Positions 34,301 to 43,745 are shown, counted from the stretch's first letter. The stretch: 64,000 nucleotides of DNA from Alphaproteobacteria bacterium (GCA_030426465.1 JAUHYK010000011.1:1-64000); one strand, 5' to 3'. Notes: generated from the letters alone by a model not told the origin. Translations and numbers: made by a program.

Positions 34301-35611
34301 ATGACGTTGACGCGGCGGCAACGCGGTCTCATCGCTTTTGTTTCCGTCGGTATGGGCTTGCTTGTGCTGTTTGCAGCGGCGGCCGCTGCCTTCTTTGTAA
34401 ATCAGGCGAGCACACGCGCAGATACGCTTGTCACGCACACAATCACGGTCATCACGGAAGCCCTGAAATATCAAACCAGCGTTCAGGGCGCTGTGATCGG
34501 CGAGCGCGCTTACCTGATCACGCGCGATGAACAATATTTGACCGATTATGAAAATGCGTTGTCGAATTATGAAGACGCCCGCCAAGCAATACGGGAGCTC
34601 ACACGCGATAATCCCGCGCAACAACTTCGCCTCGATAATATCGACATTCAGGCTCAGAACATAACCGACTCGCTTACACGCGCGGTCGAAAACGTTGCGG
34701 CCGGTGACGGCGAAGACCGGGAGACTCTTGTCCGGCGAAGCAATGTGGACGCCCTCCTCGCACAGTTCAACGACATGATTTCGATTTTGATCCTGGAGGA
34801 GCAAACACTCCTGCAAACGCGACGTGTAGAGCAAAACAAAACTGACCGGCTGGTCGGACAGATCATCCTTGGGTCACTTGCTATTATCTCCGGCCTGCTC
34901 CTCAACACCGAACTGGAACAACATGTAGCTGAACGGACAAAAGAACTCGAAGAGGCGAAAATTTCCCTGGAGGAGGAAAACCTGCGCGTTGAATCCCTGT
35001 TGCGCGATCTTCATCACCGCGTCGGCAACAGCCTCCAGCTAGTGGCCTCTTTTCTTTCTCTCCAGGCGAATCAGGTGGATGGCGAAGAAGCCAAATCCAC
35101 CTTGCGCGCAGCCCGTGGGCGGGTTCTTTCCATCGCCGCCACACAACGCCGGCTCGCGATGAATACAAATCATGAAGTCGTCGCGTCCCGGCATTTCATC
35201 GAACAGATTGTCGCGGATCTCAAAACCAACCTGAATTTTGATCAGAATATCGACATCACCACCGATGTCGGCGATTTCGACATTCCGTCGCGGGACGCCG
35301 TCACGATTGGCGTTCTGGTCTCCGAGATGGTCACCAATGCCGCAAAATATGCGTTCACAGGCCGGGACAGAGGGCTTATTCGCGTCGCTTTTGACCATAA
35401 CCTCAGCACCGGCCACTGCACACTCATCGTCGAAGATGACGGCGTCGGCTTGAGCGAGGGGCCCGCCAACCCCCATGGCGGTCTTGGGCGGCGAATCATC
35501 GACAGCCTGGTTGCGGCCCTCGGCGGCGAAATCGAACGTTGCGAGAGCGCCCTCGGACAAGGGCCGGGGCTGCGCCTGACCGTCATTTACCCTTTTTCGC
35601 CTGATGAATAA
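34301..35611 (+). CDS. CHASE3 sensor histidine kinase of the HisKA_2 (PhyK/LovK-like) group
   Basis: A 436-residue membrane kinase. The first membrane segment is about residues 9-34, a periplasmic CHASE3-like helical domain follows (about 35-183; GERAYLITRDEQYLTDYENAL is characteristic), then a second membrane segment (184-201), a coiled coil and the HisKA_2 domain LLRDLHHRVGNSLQLVASFL with the probable phospho-His H239. The ATPase domain has N-box VSEMVTNAAKYAF and G-box VEDDGVGLSEGP. Its place beside phyR and its class strongly suggest it phosphorylates PhyR. The ATG at 34301 has no clear Shine-Dalgarno; the gene may be read through from phyR. Confidence 0.92.
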   Translation: MTLTRRQRGLIAFVSVGMGLLVLFAAAAAAFFVNQASTRADTLVTHTITVITEALKYQTSVQGAVIGERAYLITRDEQYLTDYENALSNYEDARQAIRELTRDNPAQQLRLDNIDIQAQNITDSLTRAVENVAAGDGEDRETLVRRSNVDALLAQFNDMISILILEEQTLLQTRRVEQNKTDRLVGQIILGSLAIISGLLLNTELEQHVAERTKELEEAKISLEEENLRVESLLRDLHHRVGNSLQLVASFLSLQANQVDGEEAKSTLRAARGRVLSIAATQRRLAMNTNHEVVASRHFIEQIVADLKTNLNFDQNIDITTDVGDFDIPSRDAVTIGVLVSEMVTNAAKYAFTGRDRGLIRVAFDHNLSTGHCTLIVEDDGVGLSEGPANPHGGLGRRIIDSLVAALGGEIERCESALGQGPGLRLTVIYPFSPDE

Positions 35612-35744
35612 GACTAAAGAAATCAATCTTTTCCGTGCTTCCTCGCAGATTTGAGGCAGTTGGGCGCATTCGGCTCGCATTCCGGGCTCCCGCATGGCAG
35701 CATGAAGGCCTCGGGGCGTTGCGTAGACCCTTAGGAGCTGACCA

Positions 35745-36401
35745 ATGTTGAGACCCTTTTTCCTTTCCGGAATCGCCGCCTGTGCGCTGAGTTTACCTGC
35801 CGCCGCGGAAACCCGGAGCTATGACCTCGCCGCTTTTGACCGCATCGATATTTCGGCCGGCCTGAAACTCGTCGCCAAGGCGGGTGGCAAACAGTCGATC
35901 TCGGTCGAAACAGATGAAGGCGATTACAGCGATTTCGAAATCGAGGTGAAGGGCGGGGTCCTCTATCTTAGCCGAGAATGGAACCGGCTGCGCTGGCATC
36001 AGAAAAAAGCCGATTACACCGTTTTCGTGACCACCCCGGAGATCAAGGCCCTCGACGCCTCTTCCGGATCGCATTCGACCCTCGAAGGTATCGATTCGCG
36101 CCGCTTCAACGCCGACTTATCAAGCGGCTCTTTCGCTGTCATCTCCGGACGCAGCGACGATTGCACAGTCGACATCTCGAGCGGCGCCAATCTCGATGCG
36201 CGCGCGCTGATTTGCAGCAGCGCCAATGTCGACGTTTCAAGCGGCGGTCATGGTGAAGTCACCGTCCTGAAGGCGCTGGTGGGCGACGCGTCTAGCGGCG
36301 GTCATATGGCGGTGTTCGGGTCCCCCGAGCGCGTCAATATCGACCGCTCGTCGGGCGGGCGCATCAAGATCAAGACGCCCGTTACGGCGACGCGGGATTA
36401 G
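35745..36401 (+). CDS. Secreted GIN-domain (DUF2807) protein, copy 1
   Basis: A 218-residue exported protein with a signal peptide (MLRPFFLSGIAACALSLPAAA). The mature part is a DUF2807/GIN-type beta-helix: FDRIDISAGLKLVAKAGGKQSISVE, then a ladder of SSG turns (DASSGSHSTL, DLSSGSFAV, DISSGANLDAR, DVSSGGHGEV, DASSGGHMAV, DRSSGGRIKI) spaced by about 18-23 residues. Such domains occur on surfaces, but the function is not established. A paralogue follows 63 bp downstream in the same direction. Confidence 0.88.
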   Translation: MLRPFFLSGIAACALSLPAAAETRSYDLAAFDRIDISAGLKLVAKAGGKQSISVETDEGDYSDFEIEVKGGVLYLSREWNRLRWHQKKADYTVFVTTPEIKALDASSGSHSTLEGIDSRRFNADLSSGSFAVISGRSDDCTVDISSGANLDARALICSSANVDVSSGGHGEVTVLKALVGDASSGGHMAVFGSPERVNIDRSSGGRIKIKTPVTATRD

Positions 36402-36464
36402 TCCGCAAACATAAAAGAACAATAAGAGCGTGAAAACGCCGTTCGAAAAAGAAAGGGAAATCTA

Positions 36465-37112
36465 ATGTCAAAACCTGTCACCCTCATCATGGCGGCCAGC
36501 GCGGCTGCGTTGAGCGCCTTGGCGTTCGCTCATGCTGAAACACAAACTTACGATTTTTCCGGGTTTTCCTTCATTGACGCTTCAGCAGGCGTTGATGTTG
36601 AGGTGAGCGTCGGCGGCGCCTATTCGGTGCGCGCAGAAGGCGAGCCCGAAGCGCTGGAGCGCCTGCGCATCGAGCGCGATGGCGACGCCCTGGAAATCGG
36701 CCGCGTGCGCGACCGGTCTTTCTTCTCGCCGGGCCGCAAATGGAAAGTGGTCGTTTACGTCAGCATGCCCGAGCTGAACGGCGTCGACGCCTCCAGCGGA
36801 TCGGATGTAACAGCAACCGGCATCGACGCCGGCGAGTTCAGCGCCTCGGTGTCGAGCGGCGCGGATGCAACACTTAGTGGCACATGCGCGACCATTAAAG
36901 CCGACGGCAGCAGCGGCGCCGATCTCGAAGCGGAAGGCCTTCAATGTGAGAACGCGGTCGCCGATGTTTCCTCCGGCGCCGACCTTACAATCTACGCGTC
37001 CGAAAGCCTCGTGGCGGATGCCTCAAGCGGCGGCGACATCACCGTTTATGGCGGACCGAAAAACACCAATATCGACAAATCGTCCGGCGGCGACGTTCAC
37101 ATCCGCAACTAG
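36465..37112 (+). CDS. Secreted GIN-domain (DUF2807) protein, copy 2
   Basis: A 215-residue paralogue of the preceding gene with the same design: signal peptide (ALSALAFAHA-E), YDFSGFSFIDASAGVDVEVSVGG, and SSG turns (DASSGSDVTAT, SVSSGADATL, DGSSGADLEAEG, DVSSGADLTIY, DASSGGDITVYGGP, DKSSGGDVHIRN). Acidic Asp and Glu replace many of the His and Arg seen in copy 1, suggesting different partners or charge. AAAGGGAAA precedes the ATG. The two look like a tandem duplication. Confidence 0.88.
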   Translation: MSKPVTLIMAASAAALSALAFAHAETQTYDFSGFSFIDASAGVDVEVSVGGAYSVRAEGEPEALERLRIERDGDALEIGRVRDRSFFSPGRKWKVVVYVSMPELNGVDASSGSDVTATGIDAGEFSASVSSGADATLSGTCATIKADGSSGADLEAEGLQCENAVADVSSGADLTIYASESLVADASSGGDITVYGGPKNTNIDKSSGGDVHIRN

Positions 37113-37120
37113 ACAGCGCG

Positions 37121-39778
37121 CTAAGCGCCCAGCGCTTTTTCAATCGCTTTAATGGCGTCGCTCGCCAGGGCGCCGTCGGGGCCGCCGGCCTGCGCCATAT
37201 CGGGGCGTCCGCCGCCGCCTTTGCCGCCCATGGCTTCGGCGCCGGCGCGTACGAGATCGACAGCGGAATGGCGGTCCTTGAGGTCATCAGTCACCCCGAC
37301 CGCCAGCGCGGCCTTCCCGTCATTAACGCCCACAAAGGCGGCGACGCCAGAACCGATTTTCTGTTTCGCCTGATCCACAAGTCCACGAAGGTCCTTCGCA
37401 GCGACTCCGTCAAGAACGCGCCCGATAAATTTGACACCGCCAATATCGGCGACCTCGTTCTCAGCCGTCGCGCCCGCGCCGCCGCCAAGAGCCAATTGCT
37501 TTTTCGCCGCCGCGAGGTCTCGCTCAAGCTTTTTGCGCTCGGCCACCAGCGCTTCGATGCGCGCAGGCAGTTCTTCCGCTGTCGTTTTCAGCGCATCTGA
37601 CGCCTGGCGCGCCAGCGCAGCCTGGCTTTCAAGATACACCCGCGCCGTCTCGCCCGTCAGCGCTTCAATCCGGCGCACACCCGCCGAAACGGCGCTTTCG
37701 CTCACAATTTTGAAAAGCGCGATATCGCCGATCTGGCGCACATGGGTGCCGCCGCAAAGCTCCACGGAATAGGGCTTATCATCGCCCTCAAGCGACCGGC
37801 CCATGGTCAGCACACGGACGTCATCATCATATTTTTCGCCGAACAGCGCGATTGCGCCCGACTCGACGGCGTCATCATAGGACATGACGCGGGTTTCAAC
37901 TGGCGTGTTCTGGCGGATGACCGCATTTACGCGCTTTTCAACCTCAGCGATTTCCTCAGCGCTGATCGCCTTCGGATTGGTAATGTCAAAACGCATACGC
38001 TCCGGCGCGACGAGCGATCCTTTCTGCGCTACATGAGCGCCAAGCACATCGCGCAGCGCCGCATGGGCAAGGTGCGTGACCGAGTGGTTGGCGCGAATAC
38101 GGTTGCGGCGTGCAACATCAATCGCAAGATGCACAGCCTCGCCTTTTTTGATCGCGCCTTTTTCCACCTTACCGATATGGCCGTGGAGTGCGCCCGCGCG
38201 TTTCTTGACATCTTCAATCACGATGACGGCGCCGCTATCGGTTGTGATGCGGCCGGCGTCGCCAACCTGGCCGCCGGATTCGGCGTAAAACGGCGTTTGA
38301 TTGACGATGATTTCAACTGCATCGCCCGCTTTTGCTTCATCTACGACTTCGCCACCCGAAACGATCGCCTGCACGACGCCTTCAGCGTCCTCGTGAATGT
38401 AGCCAAGAAATTCGGTTGCGCCATTTTCAGCGCGAAGATCGAACCAGACGCTTTCGTCAGCGGCGTCGCCCGAACCTGCCCATGCGGCGCGAGCGGCGGC
38501 TTTTTGCGCCGCCATCGCCTTGTCGAAACCTTCGACGTCAACGCTGCGGCCTTCACGGCGCAGCGCATCCTGCGTCAGATCGAGCGGAAAACCGTAAGTG
38601 TCATAGAGTTTAAAGGCCGCCTCACCAGGGAGCGCCGCGCCCTCATCCAGCGTTGCAGTTTCTTCCTCCAACAGCTTCAGGCCGCGATCGAGCAGACTGC
38701 GGAATTTCTCTTCCTCGCTGCGAAGCGTCTCCACGATCAGCGGCTCAGCGCGCTGCAACTCCGGAAAGGCGCCGCCCATCTCCCGGACCAGCACCGGCGC
38801 CAAGCGCGCGAGCAATGGATCGCGGGCGCCGAGGCCATGGGCGTATCGCATGGCGCGGCGCATAATCCGGCGCAGAACATAACCCCGCCCTTCATTGGAA
38901 GGGCCAACGCCGTCAGCGATCAGAAAACTCGTCGCCCGCACATGATCGGCGATCACGCGGTGGGCCGGCTTGTCCTCACCTTCCGCCTTACGCCCGGTCA
39001 GATCGACAGACGCCGCAATCAGGGTGCGGAACAAATCCACATCATAATTATCGTGAACCCCCTGCAGCACAGCGGCAACGCGCTCCAGCCCCATGCCGGT
39101 GTCGATTGACGGCTTGGGCAAATCGACCTGTTGGCCATCACCGAGTTTTTCGAACTGCATGAAGACGAGATTCCAGATCTCGACGAAACGGTCTCCATCT
39201 TCATCCGGCGATCCCGGAGGGCCGCCCGCAATGTGATCGCCGTGATCATAGAAAATCTCCGAGCACGGACCGCACGGGCCCGTATCGCCCATGGCCCAGA
39301 AATTGTCATTTGTCGCGATACGGATGATTTTATGTTCCGGCAAACCGGAAATCTTGCGCCAGAGGTCGAACGCCTCGTCATCGGTGTGATAGACCGTGAC
39401 GGTCAGGCGGTCGGCCGGCAGGCCAAAATCCTTATGGACCAAAGTCCAGGCGGCGTTGATCGCTTCTTCCTTGAAATAGTCGCCAAAAGAAAAATTGCCG
39501 AGCATCTCGAAAAATGTGTGGTGACGCGCGGTGTAGCCGACATTATCGAGGTCATTGTGCTTGCCGCCTGCGCGCACGCATTTCTGCGAAGAGGCCGCGC
39601 GGGAATAATCGCGCGTTTCAGCGCCGGTGAAAATGTTCTTGAACGGCACCATCCCGGCGTTGACGAACATGAGCGTCGGATCGTTTTGCGGCACAAGCGG
39701 GGCTGACGGCGCGATGAAATGATCGCGCGCAGCGAAAAAGTTCAAAAACTGAGAACGGATATCTTTCAGCGACGTCAT
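37121..39778 (-). CDS. alaS: Alanyl-tRNA synthetase
   Basis: Class II synthetase charging tRNA-Ala. From the ATG at 39778 ([21 protein letters not shown]) the product has 885 residues, a normal size. Visible parts: motif 2 region [20 protein letters not shown], motif 3 with [12 protein letters not shown], the editing domain with zinc ligands [11 protein letters not shown] (H-x3-H) and ELCGGTHV (C-x3-H), and the C-terminal DHHA1-like region with [16 protein letters not shown]. An in-frame ATG 25 codons upstream (39853) gives Arg-rich sequence unlike AlaS. Confidence 0.98.
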   Translation of the reverse strand: MTSLKDIRSQFLNFFAARDHFIAPSAPLVPQNDPTLMFVNAGMVPFKNIFTGAETRDYSRAASSQKCVRAGGKHNDLDNVGYTARHHTFFEMLGNFSFGDYFKEEAINAAWTLVHKDFGLPADRLTVTVYHTDDEAFDLWRKISGLPEHKIIRIATNDNFWAMGDTGPCGPCSEIFYDHGDHIAGGPPGSPDEDGDRFVEIWNLVFMQFEKLGDGQQVDLPKPSIDTGMGLERVAAVLQGVHDNYDVDLFRTLIAASVDLTGRKAEGEDKPAHRVIADHVRATSFLIADGVGPSNEGRGYVLRRIMRRAMRYAHGLGARDPLLARLAPVLVREMGGAFPELQRAEPLIVETLRSEEEKFRSLLDRGLKLLEEETATLDEGAALPGEAAFKLYDTYGFPLDLTQDALRREGRSVDVEGFDKAMAAQKAAARAAWAGSGDAADESVWFDLRAENGATEFLGYIHEDAEGVVQAIVSGGEVVDEAKAGDAVEIIVNQTPFYAESGGQVGDAGRITTDSGAVIVIEDVKKRAGALHGHIGKVEKGAIKKGEAVHLAIDVARRNRIRANHSVTHLAHAALRDVLGAHVAQKGSLVAPERMRFDITNPKAISAEEIAEVEKRVNAVIRQNTPVETRVMSYDDAVESGAIALFGEKYDDDVRVLTMGRSLEGDDKPYSVELCGGTHVRQIGDIALFKIVSESAVSAGVRRIEALTGETARVYLESQAALARQASDALKTTAEELPARIEALVAERKKLERDLAAAKKQLALGGGAGATAENEVADIGGVKFIGRVLDGVAAKDLRGLVDQAKQKIGSGVAAFVGVNDGKAALAVGVTDDLKDRHSAVDLVRAGAEAMGGKGGGGRPDMAQAGGPDGALASDAIKAIEKALGA

Positions 39779-39866
39779 GGAGGGGATCTGCCTCGTCTTG
39801 TCTTGTTTTCTAGCACTCTGGTCCGACCGCGCCCGCGGGGCGGGAGCGGCCATCTTAATATAGAAA

Positions 39867-39897
39867 CTGCGCCGGCCCTATGAAGGAGCCGGCGCAG
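39867..39897 (-). terminator. Intrinsic terminator after the VOC gene
   Basis: CTGCGCCGGC and GCCGGCGCAG make a 10-bp perfect stem around an 11-base loop. On the minus strand it is followed by TTTCTATATT. It lies about 84 bp after the VOC-family stop; the bases between are GC-rich and contain two small hairpins (GCTCGCC/GGCGAGC and GCCCC/GGGGC), with no gene that I recognise. Confidence 0.7.
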
Positions 39898-39980
39898 GAA
39901 AAGGTCTTAAGCCGATGAGCTCGCCCCGTCTAGGCGAGCGGTCCGAAGCCGCCGCCCCGTAAGGGGCCACGGCCCTTACC

Positions 39981-40349
39981 TCAGGCGGACGTCATGCAAA
40001 AGGCGTTGAGCTTGTTGCCGTCAAGATCGCGGAAATAGCCCGCGTAAAAGGTGTCGCCCCGGGGACCGGCCGCGCCCTCGTCCTTGGCGCCGAGCTCGAG
40101 CGCTTTCTTATAGACCCGGTCGACGGTCTCCGGCTTGTCACAGGCGAGCGCAACCATGGTCCCATTGCCGACCGTCGCCGCATTTCCATCATGAGGCTTG
40201 ATAATGCCGAGCCCTGGACCGCCGCCGCCCCAGGCGATGAATGTATCGCCTTCCATCTGACGTTTGGCGCCAAGTTCGGCGAGCAGCGCATCGTAAAATT
40301 TCGCCGATTTTTCCATGTCGTTTGTTCCGACAGTCACATAACCAATCAT
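39981..40349 (-). CDS. VOC family (glyoxalase/bleomycin resistance fold) protein
   Basis: A 122-residue protein of the vicinal oxygen chelate fold: MIGYVTVGTNDMEKSAKFYDALLAELGAK, then GLGIIKPHDGNAATVGNGTMVALAC and GDTFYAGYFRDLDGNKLNAF. Potential metal ligands are few, so it could bind small molecules without catalysis. CGGGAGAAAGAG precedes the ATG at 40349; a longer frame upstream is rejected. The function is unknown. Confidence 0.88.
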   Translation of the reverse strand: MIGYVTVGTNDMEKSAKFYDALLAELGAKRQMEGDTFIAWGGGGPGLGIIKPHDGNAATVGNGTMVALACDKPETVDRVYKKALELGAKDEGAAGPRGDTFYAGYFRDLDGNKLNAFCMTSA

Positions 40350-40511
40350 CTCTTTCTCCCGTTTTACCCCGTTAAGGCGTGAACAAAGATAAGTCCGGCG
40401 TCCCGCATTATGCGCCCTCTCAGGCGAAAGGAACAAGCAATCCCGCAGGCCACGTCTCCCGGAACAGAGAAACCGGCCCGCAGAAATCACGCAACGGCGT
40501 CTATGCTGCGG

Positions 40512-41594
40512 TTACGCCTCCGCAGCGACAGCGTCATCATCATCCTTGTTGTCGCCGGTCAGCATTTCTTCAGCGACAAGACCCGCATTGGCGCGGACCG
40601 CAGCCTCGATCGAGGCGGCCATGTCTGGATTTTCGCGCAGGAACTGTTTGGCGTTTTCACGGCCTTGTCCGATACGTTCGGAATTATAGGAGAACCAGGA
40701 GCCCGACTTTTCGACCACATTGGCCTTGACGCCAAGATCGATAAGCTCACCCATTTTTGAAACGCCTTCGCCATACATGATGTCGAATTCCACCTGCTTG
40801 AAGGGCGGCGCGACCTTGTTTTTCACGACTTTGACGCGGGTCTGATTGCCCACCACCTCATCGCGATTTTTGATGGCGCCGATACGGCGGATGTCGAGGC
40901 GTACGGAGGAATAGAATTTCAGGGCGTTGCCGCCGGTGGTCGTCTCCGGCGAACCGAACATGACGCCAATCTTCATGCGGATCTGGTTGATGAAGATCAC
41001 CAGTGTGTTGGATTTGGAAATCGAGCCGGTGAGTTTACGCAGGGCCTGACTCATCAAGCGCGCCTGAAGACCGGGCAGCGAGTCGCCCATTTCCCCTTCA
41101 AGTTCGGCGCGCGGCGTGAGCGCGGCAACCGAGTCAATGATCAGGACATCGACAGCGCCGGAGCGCACCAGCGTATCGGCGATTTCCAGCGCTTGCTCCC
41201 CGGTATCCGGCTGCGAAATCAAAAGCTCATCAAGATTGACGCCGAGCTTTTGCGCGTAAACCGGGTCCAGCGCATGTTCGGCGTCGATAAAGGCGGCCGT
41301 GCCGCCGACTTTTTGCGTTTCGGCCGCCACATGCAGGGACAGCGTGGTTTTGCCGGAGCTTTCCGGCCCGTAAATCTCGACGACCCGGCCCTTGGGCAAG
41401 CCGCCAATTCCCAGCGCGATGTCGAGGCCAAGTGAGCCCGTGGAAATCGATTCAATGTCGACGATGTTCTTGTCGCCAAGGCGCATGAGCGAGCCTTTGC
41501 CAAACGCCTTGTCGATTTGAGAAATCGCCGATTCCAGCGCCTTCGACTTGTCCATGCCGTCCGTCTCCACTACCCGCAAACCGCCTTTAATCAT
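40512..41594 (-). CDS. recA: Recombinase RecA
   Basis: ATP-dependent strand-exchange protein and SOS co-protease. From the ATG at 41594 the product has 360 residues: Walker [10 protein letters not shown], the [16 protein letters not shown] block, the L1/L2 loop regions ([42 protein letters not shown]), and an acidic C-terminal tail ([15 protein letters not shown]). GGAGG lies 5 bp before the ATG. The usual N-terminus [23 protein letters not shown] is preceded by about 14 extra residues, so a start at the internal ATG 41552 is also possible. Confidence 0.98.
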   Translation of the reverse strand: MIKGGLRVVETDGMDKSKALESAISQIDKAFGKGSLMRLGDKNIVDIESISTGSLGLDIALGIGGLPKGRVVEIYGPESSGKTTLSLHVAAETQKVGGTAAFIDAEHALDPVYAQKLGVNLDELLISQPDTGEQALEIADTLVRSGAVDVLIIDSVAALTPRAELEGEMGDSLPGLQARLMSQALRKLTGSISKSNTLVIFINQIRMKIGVMFGSPETTTGGNALKFYSSVRLDIRRIGAIKNRDEVVGNQTRVKVVKNKVAPPFKQVEFDIMYGEGVSKMGELIDLGVKANVVEKSGSWFSYNSERIGQGRENAKQFLRENPDMAASIEAAVRANAGLVAEEMLTGDNKDDDDAVAAEA

Positions 41595-41643
41595 CACCGC
41601 CTCCGTTGCCTGACAAGGGCCTCCCCTGTCAATGGCGGCCTTT

Positions 41644-41724
41644 GTACGCTATTTGTTCTTTTTTCGCAACACCAATTATTGCATTGAAATTATTGTGTTA
41701 TTTTTGTTTGTTCTAAATTTGTCC
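41644..41724 (-). promoter_or_regulatory. Candidate LexA (SOS) boxes upstream of recA
   Basis: Alphaproteobacterial LexA binds GTTC-N7-GTTC. Two one-mismatch sites are present: GTAC-N7-GTTC at 41644-41658, about 50 bp before recA, and GTTC-N7-GTCC at 41710-41724, just left of the transposon's target duplication. The nearer one is better placed. The transposon sits 137 bp upstream of recA, so sequence beyond 41738 is not native to the recA promoter. Confidence 0.45.
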
Positions 41725-41730
41725 GCGCCG

Positions 41731-41738
41731 GCATATCC
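41731..41738. repeat. Left 8-bp target-site duplication (GCATATCC)
   Basis: GCATATCC is repeated exactly at 45145-45152. Eight bases is the size expected for IS1595-family insertion. The chosen 8-bp phase is the only one within the local 13-bp direct repeat that also makes the two terminal inverted repeats line up from their first base. Confidence 0.88.
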
Positions 41739-41763
41739 CGCATATATCCCCTTGAAATATGTT
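41739..41763. repeat. Left terminal inverted repeat of the transposon
   Basis: Begins CGCATATATCCCCT and ends TATGTT. Pairs with 45120-45144, 21 of 25 positions; similarity continues weakly inward to a shared TATAGG-type block (about 41780 and 45103). Confidence 0.88.
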
Positions 41764-41769
41764 CGCCAT

Positions 41770-41794
41770 TCTCCTATATTCAGGACATAGGAGA
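41770..41794 (+). promoter_or_regulatory. Hairpin covering the transposase ribosome binding site
   Basis: TCTCCTAT (41770-41777) and ATAGGAGA (41787-41794) are perfect 8-bp arms around a 9-base loop. The 3' arm is the Shine-Dalgarno TAGGAG of the transposase gene. Folding would hide it, a known way for insertion sequences to limit transposase made from outside transcripts. Confidence 0.65.
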
Positions 41795-41799
41795 TGGTG

Positions 41800-42666
41800 A
41801 TGACCAAAGCGCTGAATATCCAAGACTTTTTCAAGATGTTCCCTGACGACGACGCCTGTCTGGAGCACCTTTTCCACACCAGATACGGCGCTGAACCGGC
41901 TTGCGAGCGTTGCGGCGAGATTGGCGCGTTTCACCGCCTGACGAATCAACCGGCCTACACCTGCAATTGCGGGCACCATATCCACCCCATGGCCGGAACC
42001 CCCTTCGAGCGCTCCAGAACGCCGCTCCAGAAGTGGTATTACGCCATGTTCCTATTCACCACGACGCGCAACGGCGTCTCCGCCAAGGAAATCCAGCGCC
42101 AGCTTGGCGTGACCTACAAATGCGCTTGGCGCATCGCCCACAAAATCCGCGAATATATGGGCTGGGTCGATGGCGACGGCCCGCTGGGCGGCCCCGGTCG
42201 CAAACCCGTTGAGGCGGATAAGGCATTCATTGGCGGTAAGGACAAGCAAGGCGAAGACGATAAGGCCGTGGTCCTTGGCGTTGTCGAACGCGGCGGTGAA
42301 GCCGTCACCCGCGTTATTCCGAACCGTCGTGCGCTCACCGTCGAAAACGCTCTGTTTGAGATGGTCAATCCCGGCGCCAAGATCGCCACTGACGACGCCC
42401 GCGCATTCTCAAACCTGAGCCTCTATGGATATGCCCACGGCACCGTCAATCATTCTGCTGGCGAGTACGTCTCAAAGGACGGCGTGCATACGAACAATAT
42501 CGAAGCCTTCTGGCTTTGGTTTAAGAAAACCGTCGAAGGAACGCATGTTTGGGTCTCGCAAAAGCACCTGCCGAATTACTTGGGCGAATACGAGTTCCGC
42601 TTTAACCTGCGCAAACAGGGCCACTTGATGTTCCCGATTTTGTTGCAATCTTTTGCGCGCGGATAA
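41800..42666 (+). CDS. IS1595-family (ISXO2-like) transposase
   Basis: A 288-residue transposase. The N-terminal zinc ribbon has CERC and CNC (residues about 36-57), with HTRYGAEPACERCGEIGAFHRL typical of ISXO2-like proteins, then a helix-turn-helix region (VSAKEIQRQLGVTYKCAWRIAHKIRE). The catalytic domain shows VEADKAFIGGKDKQG (first Asp), ATDDARAF (second Asp) and HTNNIEAFWLWFK (third position, N/E type). The ORF is intact, so the element may be active. Of two in-frame ATGs I choose 41800, which is 6 bp from TAGGAG; the ATG at 41794 touches it. Its Shine-Dalgarno lies in a hairpin. Confidence 0.95.
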   Translation: MTKALNIQDFFKMFPDDDACLEHLFHTRYGAEPACERCGEIGAFHRLTNQPAYTCNCGHHIHPMAGTPFERSRTPLQKWYYAMFLFTTTRNGVSAKEIQRQLGVTYKCAWRIAHKIREYMGWVDGDGPLGGPGRKPVEADKAFIGGKDKQGEDDKAVVLGVVERGGEAVTRVIPNRRALTVENALFEMVNPGAKIATDDARAFSNLSLYGYAHGTVNHSAGEYVSKDGVHTNNIEAFWLWFKKTVEGTHVWVSQKHLPNYLGEYEFRFNLRKQGHLMFPILLQSFARG

Positions 42667-42715
42667 CTATCCGCCGCTCCGGAAGCCGGAGATAGCTTAC
42701 CCCCCTCTGAAGGGG

Positions 42716-42742
42716 CCACAAGCGCGCCTTGTGGTTTCTGTT
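42716..42742 (+). terminator. Intrinsic terminator after the transposase
   Basis: CCACAAG, loop CGCGC, CTTGTGG, then TTTCTGTT. It separates the transposase from the convergent ParA-like gene, whose stop begins at 42741. A second small stem (TCCGG/CCGGA) lies just upstream. Confidence 0.65.
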
Positions 42743-43745
42743 ACAGTCTGGATACCAAGTCTTTGAAAGCCGATTTATAGCGATTTAGAGACTCTTTTGG
42801 AACTTGTGTATCTTTGCTGTGGATTTGGTATTTCCCCAGTTTAATTTTATGCAGTGGCATCCCAAAATGCGAGGTCACTACGCTGACGCTATGTGCGTCG
42901 GGTAAATCTAAAAACACGTTCGTTGCAGAAAAAATAGAAGGGTCCACTTTGTTAAGTGTGTTTGCGCGCACCTTGATCGCTTCATACATGGCAGAGAACG
43001 CTTTAGACGCCTTTTGCTCGTATTGTGTGCTGCGATTCAGCGGAATCACATGAATCGTCGGTAGCGACAGGTTGTTGTTCCTCGCTCTCTTTGAAAAGCT
43101 AACATTCGCGTATGCGGCAGGTACATTAATGCCAAATACTAGCTGGCCGATATTCGTTATAGCCCTTGCAGATGATCCGTCCGCGGTGCAGGGAACGATC
43201 AGTCGGTCTGCGGCAATTATTGCCAATTCTGTATATGCCGCAAAGCTCGGGTTACAGTCGATAAAGTAAACGGCATTTTCATGCTTCCGCGTAATTGCGG
43301 AAAGCAGGTCTTTCAGCCATTTGTGAACATTGGCCCACGATTCACTTGGCAGTGTTTGCCCCGCGATCTGATTTATGGCCTCTGCCTGAATTTCAAGCGA
43401 GGGATCGCCTGCGATTAAGTAGATGTTATCTTCCAAGTTGTCGTTGACCTTCGAGGCCTGAATAAGGAAGCTCGTTTCGTTTCCCGTCATTTTATGCGGG
43501 CTTGAAATGCGCTCGTCAAAGTATCCGCCTACAGTTTGGCGTGGGTTCGCCTGCAACAGTTTTTCAAGCTCCTCGGCACCCTTTCCATTGCCGCCAAGAA
43601 CGACCTCGCTGACGTTCGCCTGTGGGCACATGTCAACGACGACGACCATCTTGTCAGGATGCTCCCGAGCATATTCGCAAGCCGTCAGGAAGGTCACAAA
43701 AGACTTTCCGACTCCTCCCTTATTATTCCAGATCGCGTATTTCAT
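42741..43745 (-). CDS. ParA/Soj-like ATPase, transposon passenger
   Basis: A 334-residue P-loop ATPase of the ParA/MinD superfamily. The deviant Walker A is NKGGVGKS (K9 signature lysine, K14), followed by the Walker A' region VVVVDMCPQANVS and a Walker B-like AVYFIDCNPSFAAY. The C-terminal 120 residues are not recognisable and lack an obvious DNA-binding domain. No parB gene or centromere-like repeat is present, so plasmid-type partition is unlikely to be its complete role. It is the last gene of the passenger operon, separated from the small gene by 182 bp that contain an inverted repeat. Codon use is more AT-rich than the chromosome, suggesting transfer. Confidence 0.85.
   Translation of the reverse strand: MKYAIWNNKGGVGKSFVTFLTACEYAREHPDKMVVVVDMCPQANVSEVVLGGNGKGAEELEKLLQANPRQTVGGYFDERISSPHKMTGNETSFLIQASKVNDNLEDNIYLIAGDPSLEIQAEAINQIAGQTLPSESWANVHKWLKDLLSAITRKHENAVYFIDCNPSFAAYTELAIIAADRLIVPCTADGSSARAITNIGQLVFGINVPAAYANVSFSKRARNNNLSLPTIHVIPLNRSTQYEQKASKAFSAMYEAIKVRANTLNKVDPSIFSATNVFLDLPDAHSVSVVTSHFGMPLHKIKLGKYQIHSKDTQVPKESLNRYKSAFKDLVSRL

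Noticed and set aside
37742-39109. Very long open frame antisense to alaS
   Set aside because: It is a mirror of a strongly coded synthetase in a GC-rich genome; the translation is Arg/Asp-rich and has no recognisable domain.
41728-41740. 13-bp direct repeat CCGGCATATCCCG as the target duplication
   Set aside because: The outer bases are chance matches to the element ends; only the inner 8 bp lets the two terminal repeats align symmetrically.
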